Made by a program: the position numbers and the translations under genes | The notes under the pieces: generated by a model | Database searches by the model: none | What the model saw: the letters and a program-made list of their open reading frames with translations, nothing else | Told to the model about the DNA's origin: nothing | Part shown: positions 25,411 to 34,612 of the stretch, in pieces | How the letters are laid out: every line of letters begins with the position of its first letter | Position numbering within the stretch: the first letter of the stretch is position 1 | Assembly: GCA_021737145.1 (NCBI GenBank) | Contig: JAIPEN010000002.1 | Coordinates: 1-64,000 of the forward strand | Direction: 5' to 3' | DNA length: 64,000 nucleotides | Source: Desulfarculaceae bacterium | Lineage (GTDB): Bacteria; Desulfobacterota; Desulfarculia; Desulfarculales; Desulfarculaceae

Positions 25411-25590
25411 GGCGGACTCCTTTGCAATATGTCCTCTTATTAATATTAATTACTCGCCGCCCGGGCGCAAGCAATCTGGCGCCGTGCCCCTGATTAGATA
25501 TTGCGCTCCGGCGGCCGTATAATGCACAAACAGAACACACAACGGACTCCGTCAGCCCCCGCGGCGCCGGACCATTGGGAGGGAGAGCAG

Positions 25591-26661
25591 ATGCACCGAG
25601 TCATGATACAGCCGGCAAGTTATGAAAACTGCCAGGAGGCCGTGAACATGGCCTTCGATCTTTTCAAGCCCCAGGTGGCGGGCAAAAAGGTGTTGGTAAA
25701 GCCCAACGTGCTGCGCGGGGCCAAACCCGAGGAGGGCATCGCCACCCACCCGGCGGTGCTGCGCGCGGTGGTGGAGCGCCTGGAAAAGATGGACCCGGCC
25801 GAGATAATCGTGGGCGACAACCCGGGGGTGTTCACCTACGGGGCCAACGAGCAGGCCTTCCGCGACACCGGGCTCATGGAGGCGGCCAAGGACTACTACC
25901 GCAACATCGGGGCGGAGTCCAAGGAGGTGCCCTTCAACCCGGAGTACCTGCCCACGGTGGGGGTGTCCAAGGCCATCATGGAGGCCGACCTGGTCATCTC
26001 GCTGCCCAAGTTCAAGACCCACGGACTCACCGTGCTCTCCGGAGCCATCAAGAATAGCTTCGGCATTTTGCCCGGAGCCCAGAAGGCCAACCTGCACAAG
26101 CTGGCCGGCGAGCCGGGGCGCTTCAATGAGGTGCTGGTGGACGTGTACCGCCTCAGGGAACCGGACCTGTTCATCATGGACGGAGTGCTGGGCATGGAGG
26201 GCAACGGCCCGGCCTCGCCCGACCTGCGCGAGGTGGGCCTGGTGTTGGCCGCGGACAACGCCGTGGCCCTGGACGCCACGGTGGGCCGGCTCATGGGCCT
26301 GGCCGACCCCATGGTGATGCGCTTTTTGGCCAAGGCCCACGCCGAGGGCCTGGGGGAATACGCCGAGGAGGCCATCGAGATAATCGGCGAGCTCAACCCG
26401 GTGCCGGATTTCAAGCTGCCGCCCCTGGGCGGGGAGGGCATCAGCCGCGCCCCGGGCATCCAGGAGTTCATCGAGAGCCGCACCGAGCTGCGCCCGGCGG
26501 TGGACGAGGAGTTGTGCACCAGCTGCGGCACCTGCATCGAGCAGTGTCCCGCCTCGGCCCTGGCCTTTGACGAGGAATATCCCAAGGTGGACCCGGAGAA
26601 GTGCATCGTGTGCTTCTGTTGCCAGGAGATGTGCCCGGAAAAGGCGATCCAGCTCAGCTAG
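25591..26661 (+). CDS. DUF362 domain protein with C-terminal 2x[4Fe-4S] ferredoxin
   Basis: A 356-residue protein with an N-terminal DUF362 domain ([40 protein letters not shown]) and a C-terminal bacterial ferredoxin domain with motifs [12 protein letters not shown] and [12 protein letters not shown]. Such fusions are common in anaerobes and are thought to be iron-sulfur electron carriers or reductases; no reaction is established. The ATG at 25591 is selected because GGAGGGAGA lies seven bases upstream; the frame is open further upstream without such a site. A 24-bp hairpin follows the stop, then the selenoprotein peroxiredoxin. Confidence 0.85.
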   Translation: MHRVMIQPASYENCQEAVNMAFDLFKPQVAGKKVLVKPNVLRGAKPEEGIATHPAVLRAVVERLEKMDPAEIIVGDNPGVFTYGANEQAFRDTGLMEAAKDYYRNIGAESKEVPFNPEYLPTVGVSKAIMEADLVISLPKFKTHGLTVLSGAIKNSFGILPGAQKANLHKLAGEPGRFNEVLVDVYRLREPDLFIMDGVLGMEGNGPASPDLREVGLVLAADNAVALDATVGRLMGLADPMVMRFLAKAHAEGLGEYAEEAIEIIGELNPVPDFKLPPLGGEGISRAPGIQEFIESRTELRPAVDEELCTSCGTCIEQCPASALAFDEEYPKVDPEKCIVCFCCQEMCPEKAIQLS

Positions 26662-26669
26662 AGCCCCCC

Positions 26670-26693
26670 GCGCCCCCGCTACGGCGGGGGCGC
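26670..26693 (+). terminator. Perfect GC hairpin after the DUF362 gene
   Basis: A 10-bp perfect stem GCGCCCCCGC/GCGGGGGCGC with TACG loop lies nine bp after the stop codon. There is no T-run, so it could be leaky, allowing read-through into the peroxiredoxin gene. Confidence 0.45.
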
Positions 26694-26742
26694 ACTTGGG
26701 TTGGAATCATAGGAAACGCCGAACCAAAAGCGGAGGATCCAT

Positions 26743-27210
26743 ATGTTGAGCCAAGGAGACAAGCTGCCCAAGTTCAAGCTGCCCGACCAGAGCGGCGCGG
26801 ACCAGACCCTCAAGGACCTGGCGGGCAAAAAGGGCCTGGTCCTGTTCGTCTACTCCCGGGACAACACCTCCGGCTGAACCGCCGAGGCCTCGGAGTTTCA
26901 GGAGAAACTCGCGACATACAAGCGCAGGGGCTGGGGAGTGGCCGGGGTGAGCCGGGACAAGGTGGCCAGCCACGCCAAGTTCGCCGGCAAGCTGGGGCTC
27001 AAGTACTCCATCCTGGCCGACCCGGACACGGAGTTTTTGCAGGCATTGGGGGCCTGGGGCCAAAAGAAGCTCTACGGCAAGGTGAGCCAGGGGCCCATCC
27101 GCAGCACCTTCGTGGCCGCGCCCGGCGGCAAGCTCTTGAAGGTCTATCCCAAGGTCAAGGCCAAGGGCCACGCCGAGCAGGTGCTGGCCGACCTGGCCGA
27201 GCTAAAATGA
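26743..27210 (+). CDS. Selenocysteine-containing peroxiredoxin (BCP/AhpC-TSA family), UGA read as Sec45
   Basis: Thiol/selenol peroxidase of about 155 residues. The N-terminal 44 residues (LPKFKLPDQSG, VLFVYSRDNTSG) and the part after the in-frame TGA (TAEASEFQEKL, GVSRDKVASHAKFAGKLGLK, ILADPDTEFLQALGAWG, IRSTFVAAPGGKLL) together make one complete BCP-type peroxiredoxin. The TGA at 26875-26877 falls exactly where other members have the peroxidatic cysteine. A 7-bp stem hairpin begins 15 bases after it. The resolving-Cys position (+5) is serine, so it would act as a one-Sec enzyme using an external reductant. CGGAGGA precedes the ATG. Standard gene finders would report a 44-residue stub. Confidence 0.85.
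26890..26914 (+). other. Candidate bacterial SECIS hairpin of the peroxiredoxin
   Basis: GAGTTTC (26893-26899) pairs with GAAACTC (26904-26910) around an AGGA loop, extended by TCG/CGA with one bulged G at 26911. The loop starts 22 bases after the UGA and has G as second base, in line with known bacterial SECIS rules. Confidence 0.65.
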
Positions 27211-27243
27211 CCGTTCGCGCCTAGAAAAACTTTGCCCCAAACG

Positions 27244-27282
27244 CCGGAAGGCCAGCCGCCGTGGCTGGCCTTCCGGTTTTTT
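27244..27282 (+). terminator. Strong intrinsic terminator after the Sec-peroxiredoxin
   Basis: A 14-bp perfect stem (CCGGAAGGCCAGCC with GGCTGGCCTTCCGG), 5-nt loop and six T. It lies between convergent genes. Confidence 0.92.
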
Positions 27283-27309
27283 GGCGCGGGCAGGATGAAG
27301 CGGACGGAA

Positions 27310-28863
27310 CTAGTGTTTGAACTCCTCGGGCACCTCCAGGGCGCTCTTGGTGCCTCTGGTCTTGCGCCACAATGACCAGACCAGGGCGCCCACGGCCAGG
27401 ATCAGCAGGCCCAGGGCGATGGGGCTTTGCACGAAGATCATGGGGCTGTCGCCCGAAAGCAGCAGGGCGGTGCGGGTGTTGCGCTCCAGGATGGGCCCCA
27501 GGATGAAGGCCAGGATAAAGGGCGGGATGGACATGCCCATCTTGCGCATGATGTAGCCCACGAAGCCCAGCATCAAAAAGATGCGCAAATTGAAGACGTT
27601 GAATTCCTCGGCGTACACCCCCACCACGCAGCAGACCACCACTCCCGGGAAGAACAGGGAGTAGTTCAGGTTCTTGAAGATCTTCTGCACCACCGAGATG
27701 AAGGGCAGGGCCACCACGAAGGCCCCCAAAAAGTCGGTGACGATGAGCAGCACGAACAGGCCGTAGATGATCTCCGGGTGCTCCATCATCAGCATGGGGC
27801 CGGGGATCATGCCCTGGATCATGAAGGCGCCGTACATAACCGCCGCGGCCACCGAGCCGGGGATGCCCAGGGTGACCAGGGGGATCAGGGATGAGGCGGC
27901 CACCGCGTTGTTGCCCGCCTCCGGGGCCGCGATGCCCCGGGGGTCGCCGTGGCCGAAGCGGGCGTTCTTCTTGGCCGAGCGCCTCGCCTCGCCATAGCAC
28001 ACGAAGGCCGCGGTGGTGGCCCCGATGCCGGGCAGGGCGCCCAGCAGCGAGCCCACGAAGGAGCTGCGCAGCAGGTCCTTGAGGCAGAGCTTGAAGTCGG
28101 CCCAGCGCTGTTGCCAGGTGTAGGGGATGATCTTTTTCACCGCGCCGGCCGCGTCGCCCAGGGTGAAGGAGCCCACCCGCTCGGCCTGGATGAACACCTC
28201 GGAAAGGGCCAGCAGGGCGATGATGGTCAGGACGAAGGGCACCCCGTTGTCCAGGTCCTCGATGCCGAAGACGTAGCGCCGCGAGGCGCTCATGTTGTCC
28301 AGGCCCACCGTGGCCAGCATCAGGCCCATGGTGATGGAGATGAAGCCCTTCCAGATGTCCATGCGGCTGTCGCCCAGGAGGGTGATCACCGCGGTGAGCG
28401 AAAACAGGATCAGGGCCGCGATCTCCGGCGGGCCCAGGCGCAAGGCCACCTCGGCCAGGGGCGGGGCGGTGAAGACCAACAGCAGGTTGCTCACCGTGCC
28501 GCCGAACAGGGAGGCCCACAGGGCGATCTCCAGGGAGCGCTTCTGCATGCCTTCCTTGAACATGGGGTAGGAGTCCAGGGCCGTGGCCGCCGCCTCGGGG
28601 GTGCCGGGGATGTTGAACAGGGTGGCGGTGATGGACCCGGCGTAGGCCCCGCCCTTGTACACGCCCATGAGCAGGGCGATGGCGAACAGGGGCTCCAGGG
28701 TGAAGGTGTAGGGCAGGATGAGCACCATGGCCGTGACCGCCATGACCCCGGGGATGGCCCCGGCGATGATGCCGATAATGTAGCCGATGATGATGGCCAG
28801 GATGTTCCAGGCCGACAGGGCGTATACCGCCCCTTCCCAAAGATGTCCGAAGATGTCGCCCAT
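27310..28863 (-). CDS. tctA: Tripartite tricarboxylate transporter, large permease (TctA)
   Basis: Large inner-membrane subunit of a secondary importer for carboxylates that works with TctB and a periplasmic TctC. The 517-residue protein has about twelve hydrophobic segments and family motifs GAIPGVMAVTAMVLILPYTF near the N-terminus, GALPGIGATTAAFVCYGEAR in the middle and GNNAVAASSLIPLVTLGIPG. TctB ends 14 bp upstream, showing an operon. The substrate of TTT systems ranges over citrate, other di- and tricarboxylates and aromatics; nothing in the permease settles it. Confidence 0.92.
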   Translation of the reverse strand: MGDIFGHLWEGAVYALSAWNILAIIIGYIIGIIAGAIPGVMAVTAMVLILPYTFTLEPLFAIALLMGVYKGGAYAGSITATLFNIPGTPEAAATALDSYPMFKEGMQKRSLEIALWASLFGGTVSNLLLVFTAPPLAEVALRLGPPEIAALILFSLTAVITLLGDSRMDIWKGFISITMGLMLATVGLDNMSASRRYVFGIEDLDNGVPFVLTIIALLALSEVFIQAERVGSFTLGDAAGAVKKIIPYTWQQRWADFKLCLKDLLRSSFVGSLLGALPGIGATTAAFVCYGEARRSAKKNARFGHGDPRGIAAPEAGNNAVAASSLIPLVTLGIPGSVAAAVMYGAFMIQGMIPGPMLMMEHPEIIYGLFVLLIVTDFLGAFVVALPFISVVQKIFKNLNYSLFFPGVVVCCVVGVYAEEFNVFNLRIFLMLGFVGYIMRKMGMSIPPFILAFILGPILERNTRTALLLSGDSPMIFVQSPIALGLLILAVGALVWSLWRKTRGTKSALEVPEEFKH

Positions 28864-28877
28864 GTGCTAGCTCCGCC

Positions 28878-29363
28878 TCAACCCAGAATCCAGTTGATCA
28901 GCTCTTCGGCCGGGCCCTCGGGCAGCAGGGCGTTGAGCCCCCGGAAGATGAAGGAGATGATCAGGGGCATGGCCACGCTCAGGCCCAGGGTCTTGGTCCA
29001 GCTCTTGGACCCGAATATGCGCGAGGCGATGATCAAGAAACCGAAGGTGGAGATGATGAAGCCCAGATGCTCCATGCTCAGAACCCAGGCCCCGGTGACC
29101 ACCAGCATGGCCAGGGGCCGGAACATGTCCTTGTGGGCGCCGGCCGGCCGGGCTTCGTTGTGCTCCCGGCGCTCCTTGCGCCAGGCGCGGATGCCCTCGC
29201 CCAGATAGGCCAGGGAAAAGCACAAGAGCATGGTGTTGATCAGGGCGGGGTAAACCGGCGAGGAGCCCTCGGCCACCACCTGGGTTGGTATCAGGTAGAA
29301 GTAGTTGAGCAGGCTGAAGGCGATGAGCACACCGGCTATGGACAGCTCCGAGCGCGCGTTCAT
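28878..29363 (-). CDS. tctB: Tripartite tricarboxylate transporter, small permease (TctB)
   Basis: A 161-residue membrane protein with four hydrophobic segments, the usual topology of TctB. There is a charged loop (RAWRKERREHNEARPAG) between the second and third segments and a GFLIIASRIFGSKSW motif in the third. Sequence conservation is low in this family, so the call rests on size, topology and position between tctC and tctA. Confidence 0.85.
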   Translation of the reverse strand: MNARSELSIAGVLIAFSLLNYFYLIPTQVVAEGSSPVYPALINTMLLCFSLAYLGEGIRAWRKERREHNEARPAGAHKDMFRPLAMLVVTGAWVLSMEHLGFIISTFGFLIIASRIFGSKSWTKTLGLSVAMPLIISFIFRGLNALLPEGPAEELINWILG

Positions 29364-29459
29364 GGGATTCCTCGCGGGGCGGACCGGCCCGCCGGGGGCC
29401 GGCCCGCCGTTGTGTCTGGTTGCTTTATGCCGGGGGGCGCTCAGGCGCCCAAGCGGCCT

Positions 29460-30425
29460 CTAGTACTTCTTCAGGCCGACCTCTTTGAGGATGCCGCCCC
29501 AGATGCCCCAGTACTGGTCGCACAGCTCCCGGTACTTCTTGCCGCCCAGGAAGTCGATGCTCACGTAGAGCTCTTCCTTGGCCTTTTTCTGCACGTCGGG
29601 CTGGCTCAGGGCGAACTTGATGGCGCCCTCGATCTTGGCCCGCATGGCCTCGGGGGTCCCCTTGGGGAACACCGCGCCCAGGCAGGAGAACTGGCTGAAG
29701 TTGTAGCCCAGCTCCTTGAGGGTCTTGGTGTCCGGGGTCAGGGGGATGCGGTTGGCGCTCATGATGGCCAGGGGGGTCAGCTTGCCGCCCTTGAACGAGG
29801 ACACCGAGGCGGTGGTGGAGGTGTTGCAGGCCACCACGTGGCCGCCCAGCACCGCGGCCACGGACTTGGGGTTGCCCTTGAAGGGGATGGGGGTCATCTT
29901 GACCTTCTCGTGATTGGCCAGCCAAGCCACGCCCAGGTGGTTGGTGGTGCCCAGGCCCGGGGTGCCGTAGGTCACCTTGCCCGGGTTCTTGCGGGCAAAG
30001 GCGATCAGCTCCTTGAGGCTTTTGTAGGGCGAGCCCTTTTTCACGTAGAGGATGTAGTCATAGTGCATGGGCGAGCCGATGTACACCAGGTCCTTGGGGT
30101 TGTAGGTCAGCTTGCGCATCTGGGGAATGGTCACCAGAGTGGGCAGGTTGGCCCAGGAAAAGGTGTAGCCGTCGGGCTTGGCCTTGGCCAGGGTGGAGAT
30201 GGCCACCGCGCCGCCGGAACCGGGCTTGTTCACCAGGATGAGCGGCTTGCCCAGGTATTTTTCCATGTAAGGCGCGATGGTGCGCACGAACACGTCGGTG
30301 GTCCCGCCGGCCGACAGGGGAATGTAGGCCGTGATCGGTTTGGTGGGATAGTCCTTGGCCAGCGCCGGCGCGGCCACCAGGGCCAGGGCCAGGCAGCAGG
30401 TAATCACCGCCAGTAATTTTTTCAT
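29460..30425 (-). CDS. tctC: Tripartite tricarboxylate transporter, substrate-binding protein (TctC/Bug)
   Basis: Periplasmic binding protein of 321 residues, with signal peptide ending at ALA (residue 23). The mature start KDYPTKPITAYIPLSAGGTTD and the later LVNKPGSGGAVAISTLAKAKPDGYT are diagnostic of the Bug/TctC family, which grips a carboxylate through two water-bridged loops. AGGAGG lies nine bases before the ATG at 30425; the frame is open farther upstream but there overlaps unrelated intergenic sequence. It is first of the three transport genes, 61 bp after the GltD-like gene. Confidence 0.92.
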   Translation of the reverse strand: MKKLLAVITCCLALALVAAPALAKDYPTKPITAYIPLSAGGTTDVFVRTIAPYMEKYLGKPLILVNKPGSGGAVAISTLAKAKPDGYTFSWANLPTLVTIPQMRKLTYNPKDLVYIGSPMHYDYILYVKKGSPYKSLKELIAFARKNPGKVTYGTPGLGTTNHLGVAWLANHEKVKMTPIPFKGNPKSVAAVLGGHVVACNTSTTASVSSFKGGKLTPLAIMSANRIPLTPDTKTLKELGYNFSQFSCLGAVFPKGTPEAMRAKIEGAIKFALSQPDVQKKAKEELYVSIDFLGGKKYRELCDQYWGIWGGILKEVGLKKY

Positions 30426-30486
30426 GGTCTTACCTCCTAGTGCTTGAGACGCGAATGGCTTATCCAAAAAGGGGTTGTTATATCCC

Positions 30487-32067
30487 TCAACGAAGCAAAT
30501 AGGGGATGTCCACCCACAGGGCCTCCTGGGGGCATTCCACCTCGCAGGGCAGGCAGAACCAGCAGGTGCGGTACTTGCCGAAGGGCGCGCCGCAGCTATA
30601 GCAGCGGCCGGCCTCGGCCCGGGCCTGCTCCGGGGACAGGGGCTGTTCCAGCTCGGCGAAGTCGCCCGGCCCGTTGAGACGGTGCACCGGCGGCTCGGCC
30701 CGGGGGGCGTCGGAGCCCCGGCTGGGGTCGATCTCGAACTCGGTTTCCACCGGCCCGGGGTAGGCGCGGCCAAAGGTGAGGTGCTGGCCGGTGACCAGGC
30801 GGTGGGCGCTTTCGGCCGCCTGGCGGCCCGAGGCCATGGCCTGCACGATGGTGCCGGGGCCGCCGAGCGCGTCGCCGGCCAGGAAAAGGTTGGGCAAGTC
30901 GCCTTGCAGGGTGGCCGGATCGGCCGGTTTGCAGGGCAGGCCGGGTTCGCGCTCCTGGCCGATGGCCACGATCACCGCGTCGGCCTGCACCGTCTTTAGC
31001 TGGCAGTCGTCGAAGCTGGGGGCGAAATTGCCCTGGCTGTCGAGCACGGCCAGGCAGCGCATCAGCTCCAGGCCGCTGACCTTGCCGTCTTCCACCATTA
31101 TGCGCGACGGGCCCCAGGAGGGGTCCAGCACCACGCCCTCGGCCTGGGCCAGGCCCAGGGCCTCGGGGCTGGCCAGCATGCCCATGCGGTCTTCCAGGCT
31201 GACCATCGTGACCTGCGCGGCGCCCAGGCGCAGGGCGCTCTGGGATGCGTCCAGGGCCACCTCGCCGCCGCCGACCACCACCACCTTGCCGCTGAGCGTG
31301 GGGGCCTCGCCGGAGCGCACCTGCCTCAGCAGCTCCAGGGCGTGGTGCACGCCGCCGGCGTCCTCGCCCTCCAGGTTCAGGCGTTTGGGCCGGGGGCAGC
31401 CCACGGCCACGATCACCGCGTCGTGCTCCGCGCTCAGCTTCTCCAGGCTCAGCTCGCGGCCCAGGGCCTGGTCGCCCTTAAACACCGCGCCCAGGTCCAG
31501 GAGCTGGCCCCACTCGTCGGCCAGCACCTGCTCGGGCAGGCGGAAGACGGGCACCGCCCAGCGCAGCATGCCGCCGGGCTCGGGCGCGGCGTCGAACACC
31601 GTGACCGCGTGGCCCTTGAGGAGCAGGTTCCAGGCGGCCATCATGCCCGCCGGGCCGGAGCCCACCACCGCCACGCTCTTGCCGCTGGCCGGGGCCTTGT
31701 CCGGCAGGGCGGCCCGGCCTCCGGCCTCGGCCACGTAGCGCTTCAGGGCGCGGATGGCCACCGCCGAGCCGGTCTCGGCCCGGCGCTCGCACGCGTCCTC
31801 GCACTGGGCCGAGCAGAGGCGGCCCAGGATGCCCGGGAAGGGCAGCTCCCGCCGGGCCATCTCCAGGGCGGCCTGGTCCTCGCCGCGCAGCACCAGTTGG
31901 ACGTAGCCCTGACAGTTGACCCCCAGGGGGCAAGCCCTCCGGCAGGGGGCCAACTTCAGGCGCAGATTGTCCAGGATGCAGGTGTCCACGCACACGCCGC
32001 AGGCGGTGCACTTGTCCTTGTTGATCTTGATATTGTCCGAAAGGGCTTCCAGCAGATTTATGCGCAT
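30487..32067 (-). CDS. GltD-like FAD/NAD(P) oxidoreductase with Fe-S clusters at both ends
   Basis: A 526-residue cytoplasmic electron-transfer protein. The N-terminus has a ferredoxin-like motif (CTACGVCVDTC) and the Fe-S helical domain of GltD (CRRACPLGVNCQGYV, CSAQCEDACER). FAD-binding VAVVGSGPAGMMAAW and a second Rossmann GKVVVVGGGEVALDAS follow. The C-terminus adds another cysteine set (CYSCGAPFGKYRTCWFCLPC). It starts four bases after the flavoprotein gene, so the two are probably subunits of one enzyme, this one passing electrons between NAD(P)H and the flavoprotein. The partner and direction are inferred. Confidence 0.85.
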   Translation of the reverse strand: MRINLLEALSDNIKINKDKCTACGVCVDTCILDNLRLKLAPCRRACPLGVNCQGYVQLVLRGEDQAALEMARRELPFPGILGRLCSAQCEDACERRAETGSAVAIRALKRYVAEAGGRAALPDKAPASGKSVAVVGSGPAGMMAAWNLLLKGHAVTVFDAAPEPGGMLRWAVPVFRLPEQVLADEWGQLLDLGAVFKGDQALGRELSLEKLSAEHDAVIVAVGCPRPKRLNLEGEDAGGVHHALELLRQVRSGEAPTLSGKVVVVGGGEVALDASQSALRLGAAQVTMVSLEDRMGMLASPEALGLAQAEGVVLDPSWGPSRIMVEDGKVSGLELMRCLAVLDSQGNFAPSFDDCQLKTVQADAVIVAIGQEREPGLPCKPADPATLQGDLPNLFLAGDALGGPGTIVQAMASGRQAAESAHRLVTGQHLTFGRAYPGPVETEFEIDPSRGSDAPRAEPPVHRLNGPGDFAELEQPLSPEQARAEAGRCYSCGAPFGKYRTCWFCLPCEVECPQEALWVDIPYLLR

Positions 32068-32071
32068 GACC

Positions 32072-33739
32072 CTATCCCTGGTCCCCCATCTTGATGATGT
32101 CCTTGTGGCTGATCTTGACCTCGCCGGGGCCTTCGCCCTGGCTGAGCACGATGTGCTTGAGCCAGTCGGCGTCGTTTTTTTCCGGGAAGTCGGTGCGGTA
32201 GTGCCAGGGGAGCCAACGGCTCTCGGCCCGCTCCAGGGAGGCGGTGGCGCTCAGGGTGGCGCACTGGATGATGTTGGCCACCTCGTAGGTCTTGAACAGG
32301 TCGTGCATGTCACGCACGAACACCATCTCGTCCAGCTCGCGCCGGAAGCGCTCCATCCACCACAGCACCCGTTTGAGCTTGTACTCGTTCTTGGGCGGGG
32401 TGAGGTAGTCGGTGATGATGCGCCGCACCTTGAACTCGAACTCCTCCACCGCGATGGGATTGGCGCCCTGGGCCATGCGTTTTTCGCGCCGGGCCAGGAA
32501 GGCCTCCACCTTTTCGGGGTTGAAGGGAGCCAGGCCCTTTTGGCGCGCGAACTCGCTGCCGCTCTCGGCGCAGATCTCGCCGTAGACGAACGCCCCGGAT
32601 AGGTGCCCCCGGGCGCAGAGGCTGGTGTCGCCGGCCGCGTAGAGCCCGGGCAGGCTGCTCTCGCCCTTGTGGTTGATGCGCACCCCGGTCATGCCGTGGC
32701 CGCCGCAGAGGTAGACCTCGGTGGGCCACAGCTCGATCTCGCCGGAGCGGAAGTCGTTGTCCCGCCCGGCGTGGAAGCGTTCGCAGGCCGGCCGCTCGGT
32801 GGTGAACAGGATCTCCTCGATCTCCTTGATCTTGTCCTCGGGCAGGTGGTCCATGCGGATGCGCAAGGGGCCGGAGCGGTCGAAGAAGTCCTCCATGCAC
32901 ATGCTTTTGATGGAGGGATGCTCCTTGTCGCGGCGCTGGTCGAAGGCGTTGAGCAGGTGGGCCCCCCGGGTCAGGGTGATGTAGAGCAGGGGGGCGTTGA
33001 TGTCCTTGGTTATGTAGTAGTACAGGGTGTATTCCAGGCCGCTCAGCTCGGCCCCGGCCCGGTAGGCCAGGCAGTAGCCGTCGCCGGTGTTGCCCGGGAA
33101 GTCGTAGACCCCGTAGAGGTTGCCGTTGGCCGGCAGGCCAAAGCGGGCGGTGCCCCCGGCGCTGAGGATCACGCTGGGGGCGCGGATGACCATCACCTCG
33201 CCGGTGCGCACGTTCATGGCGATGACCCCGGCCACCCGGCCGTCTTCCACCAAGATCTCGGCGGCCATGGTGCGGTTGAAGACCTTGGCCCCGCCCTCCA
33301 CCAGACGCTGGTGCAGGATGGCCTTGAGCTCGGGCTCCTTCATGGTCACGCAGAAGCGGCCCTTGGGATGCACCTGCAAGATCTCGTAATCGCCGCTGTC
33401 GTCGGTGGGGAAGCAGACGCCCCAGTCGATGAGCTTTTTCATCAGGGGCCAGGAACGCTCGGCCATGCGGAAGTTCACCGGCTCGTCCATGATGCCCTCG
33501 CAGGCCAACCGGTTTGACTCCACGTATAGCTCCGGCGAGGACACCCCGGGCACGGCCACGATGTTGAGCGCGTCCATGCCCCGGGCGATGCACCCGGAGT
33601 ATTTGGCGTCGCCCTTTTCCAGGACGATCACTTCCTGGTCCGGGGCCACCTCCTTGGCCCGGATGCCGGCCATCACCCCCGCGCTGCCGCCCCCCACCAC
33701 GACCACGTCGGCGTTGATTATCGGATAGTCGTAAGCCAT
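32072..33739 (-). CDS. FAD-dependent fumarate reductase/AprA-like flavoprotein
   Basis: A 555-residue soluble flavoprotein of the succinate dehydrogenase/fumarate reductase superfamily. It begins with the FAD-binding VVVVGGGSAGVMAGIRAKE and has RGMDALN, the central GGHGMTGVRINHKGESSLPGL capping motif and GLYAAGDTSLCARGHLSGA. The size and C-terminal helical domain resemble adenylylsulfate reductase alpha, but the adjacent AprB gene is missing and a GltD-like gene takes its place. No export signal is present. ATG at 33739 is chosen, with GGGAG five bases upstream. Likely role is oxidation or reduction of the carboxylate brought in by TctABC; substrate unknown. Confidence 0.8.
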   Translation of the reverse strand: MAYDYPIINADVVVVGGGSAGVMAGIRAKEVAPDQEVIVLEKGDAKYSGCIARGMDALNIVAVPGVSSPELYVESNRLACEGIMDEPVNFRMAERSWPLMKKLIDWGVCFPTDDSGDYEILQVHPKGRFCVTMKEPELKAILHQRLVEGGAKVFNRTMAAEILVEDGRVAGVIAMNVRTGEVMVIRAPSVILSAGGTARFGLPANGNLYGVYDFPGNTGDGYCLAYRAGAELSGLEYTLYYYITKDINAPLLYITLTRGAHLLNAFDQRRDKEHPSIKSMCMEDFFDRSGPLRIRMDHLPEDKIKEIEEILFTTERPACERFHAGRDNDFRSGEIELWPTEVYLCGGHGMTGVRINHKGESSLPGLYAAGDTSLCARGHLSGAFVYGEICAESGSEFARQKGLAPFNPEKVEAFLARREKRMAQGANPIAVEEFEFKVRRIITDYLTPPKNEYKLKRVLWWMERFRRELDEMVFVRDMHDLFKTYEVANIIQCATLSATASLERAESRWLPWHYRTDFPEKNDADWLKHIVLSQGEGPGEVKISHKDIIKMGDQG

Positions 33740-33760
33740 TTCTTCTCCCAAGCCACGCCG

Positions 33761-34519
33761 CTACATCTCCCGGAACATCTGGCGGTCGCCGGTGACGCAG
33801 TAGCTGATGCGGTATTCGTAAGGCTTTTCCTTGTAGGTGAACGAGAGCATCTCGATCTTGAGGATCGGCGAGCCCGGCTCGGCGCCCAGCAGCCGGGCCG
33901 CCTCGGCAGGGGCGGGCACCGCGCTGAACATCTCCTGGTTGAAGATGGTGGGCAGGCCGTATTTTTTTTCGATGGCCTCGTACAAGGTGATTTTTTCCAA
34001 AAGGGGCATGGCGAACTTGTCCAGATCGCGGAACAGGGTCTGGGGCAGATAGGACAAGTAGTAGATCATGGGGCCTTGGCGGTTTTCGAACAGCCGCCCC
34101 ATCTTCCACAGCTTGGTGGTCTTGCGCAGCTTGAGCAAGCGGTTGGCCGGCTCGAAGCCGGGCACCAGCTCCAGGCCCAGCATCTTGATCTTGAAGCGGG
34201 GATCGCTGTCGCCGAACTCGCGGCGCAGGCGGGTGTAGCGCACGCTCTCCAGGGGGATGGTGGTGCCGGCCACATAGGTGCCCTTGCCCTGGATGCGCTT
34301 GAGGTAGCCGTCGTGCACCAGGTTGGCCAGGGCCCGGTTCACCGTGCCCAGGCTGACCTCGAACTGCTCGGCGATGCGCCGCTCCGGCGGGATGGCCTCG
34401 CCCGGGGCCCACTGGCCGTTTTCGATGCCAGCCAACAGCTCCATCTGGAGTTTGTAATAAGCGGGCAGGGGCGCTTCGCCCCGCCGGGGCGCGGATTTCA
34501 CTCTAGCCACTGGATTCAT
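33761..34519 (-). CDS. GntR-family regulator with UTRA ligand domain (HutC subgroup)
   Basis: A 252-residue regulator. Residues about 20-85 are a winged helix (IPPERRIAEQFEVSLGTVNRALANLVHDGYLKR). The rest is a UTRA effector domain (ending in SFTYKEKPYEYRISYCVTGDR). It is first in the leftward operon, 21 bp before the flavoprotein gene, so it probably senses the imported substrate or a product. The 286-bp gap upstream (34520-34805) is AT-rich near 34590-34700, matching a promoter zone, and contains an inverted repeat. Confidence 0.88.
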   Translation of the reverse strand: MNPVARVKSAPRRGEAPLPAYYKLQMELLAGIENGQWAPGEAIPPERRIAEQFEVSLGTVNRALANLVHDGYLKRIQGKGTYVAGTTIPLESVRYTRLRREFGDSDPRFKIKMLGLELVPGFEPANRLLKLRKTTKLWKMGRLFENRQGPMIYYLSYLPQTLFRDLDKFAMPLLEKITLYEAIEKKYGLPTIFNQEMFSAVPAPAEAARLLGAEPGSPILKIEMLSFTYKEKPYEYRISYCVTGDRQMFREM

Positions 34520-34612
34520 CTGTCCCTTGGCGGTCCGCCCGGGCCGGCCACCTGGTGTCTTTTGCCCCCAAAATCCTTCGATTTGTGCAACATATCGTTA
34601 CGGCCAATCCAT

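Noticed and set aside
26875-26877. Peroxiredoxin broken by a stop codon
   Set aside because: The stop is precisely at the catalytic residue, homology continues without a frame change and a hairpin lies at the proper distance.
26882-26893. Palindrome CCGAGGCCTCGG right after the peroxiredoxin UGA as the SECIS element
   Set aside because: Its loop would be only eight bases from the UGA, closer than known bacterial SECIS loops; the GAGTTTC hairpin fits better.
32072-33739. Calling the flavoprotein adenylylsulfate reductase alpha (AprA)
   Set aside because: Only superfamily-level motifs match, AprB is absent and the neighbours are a GltD-like protein and a carboxylate importer.
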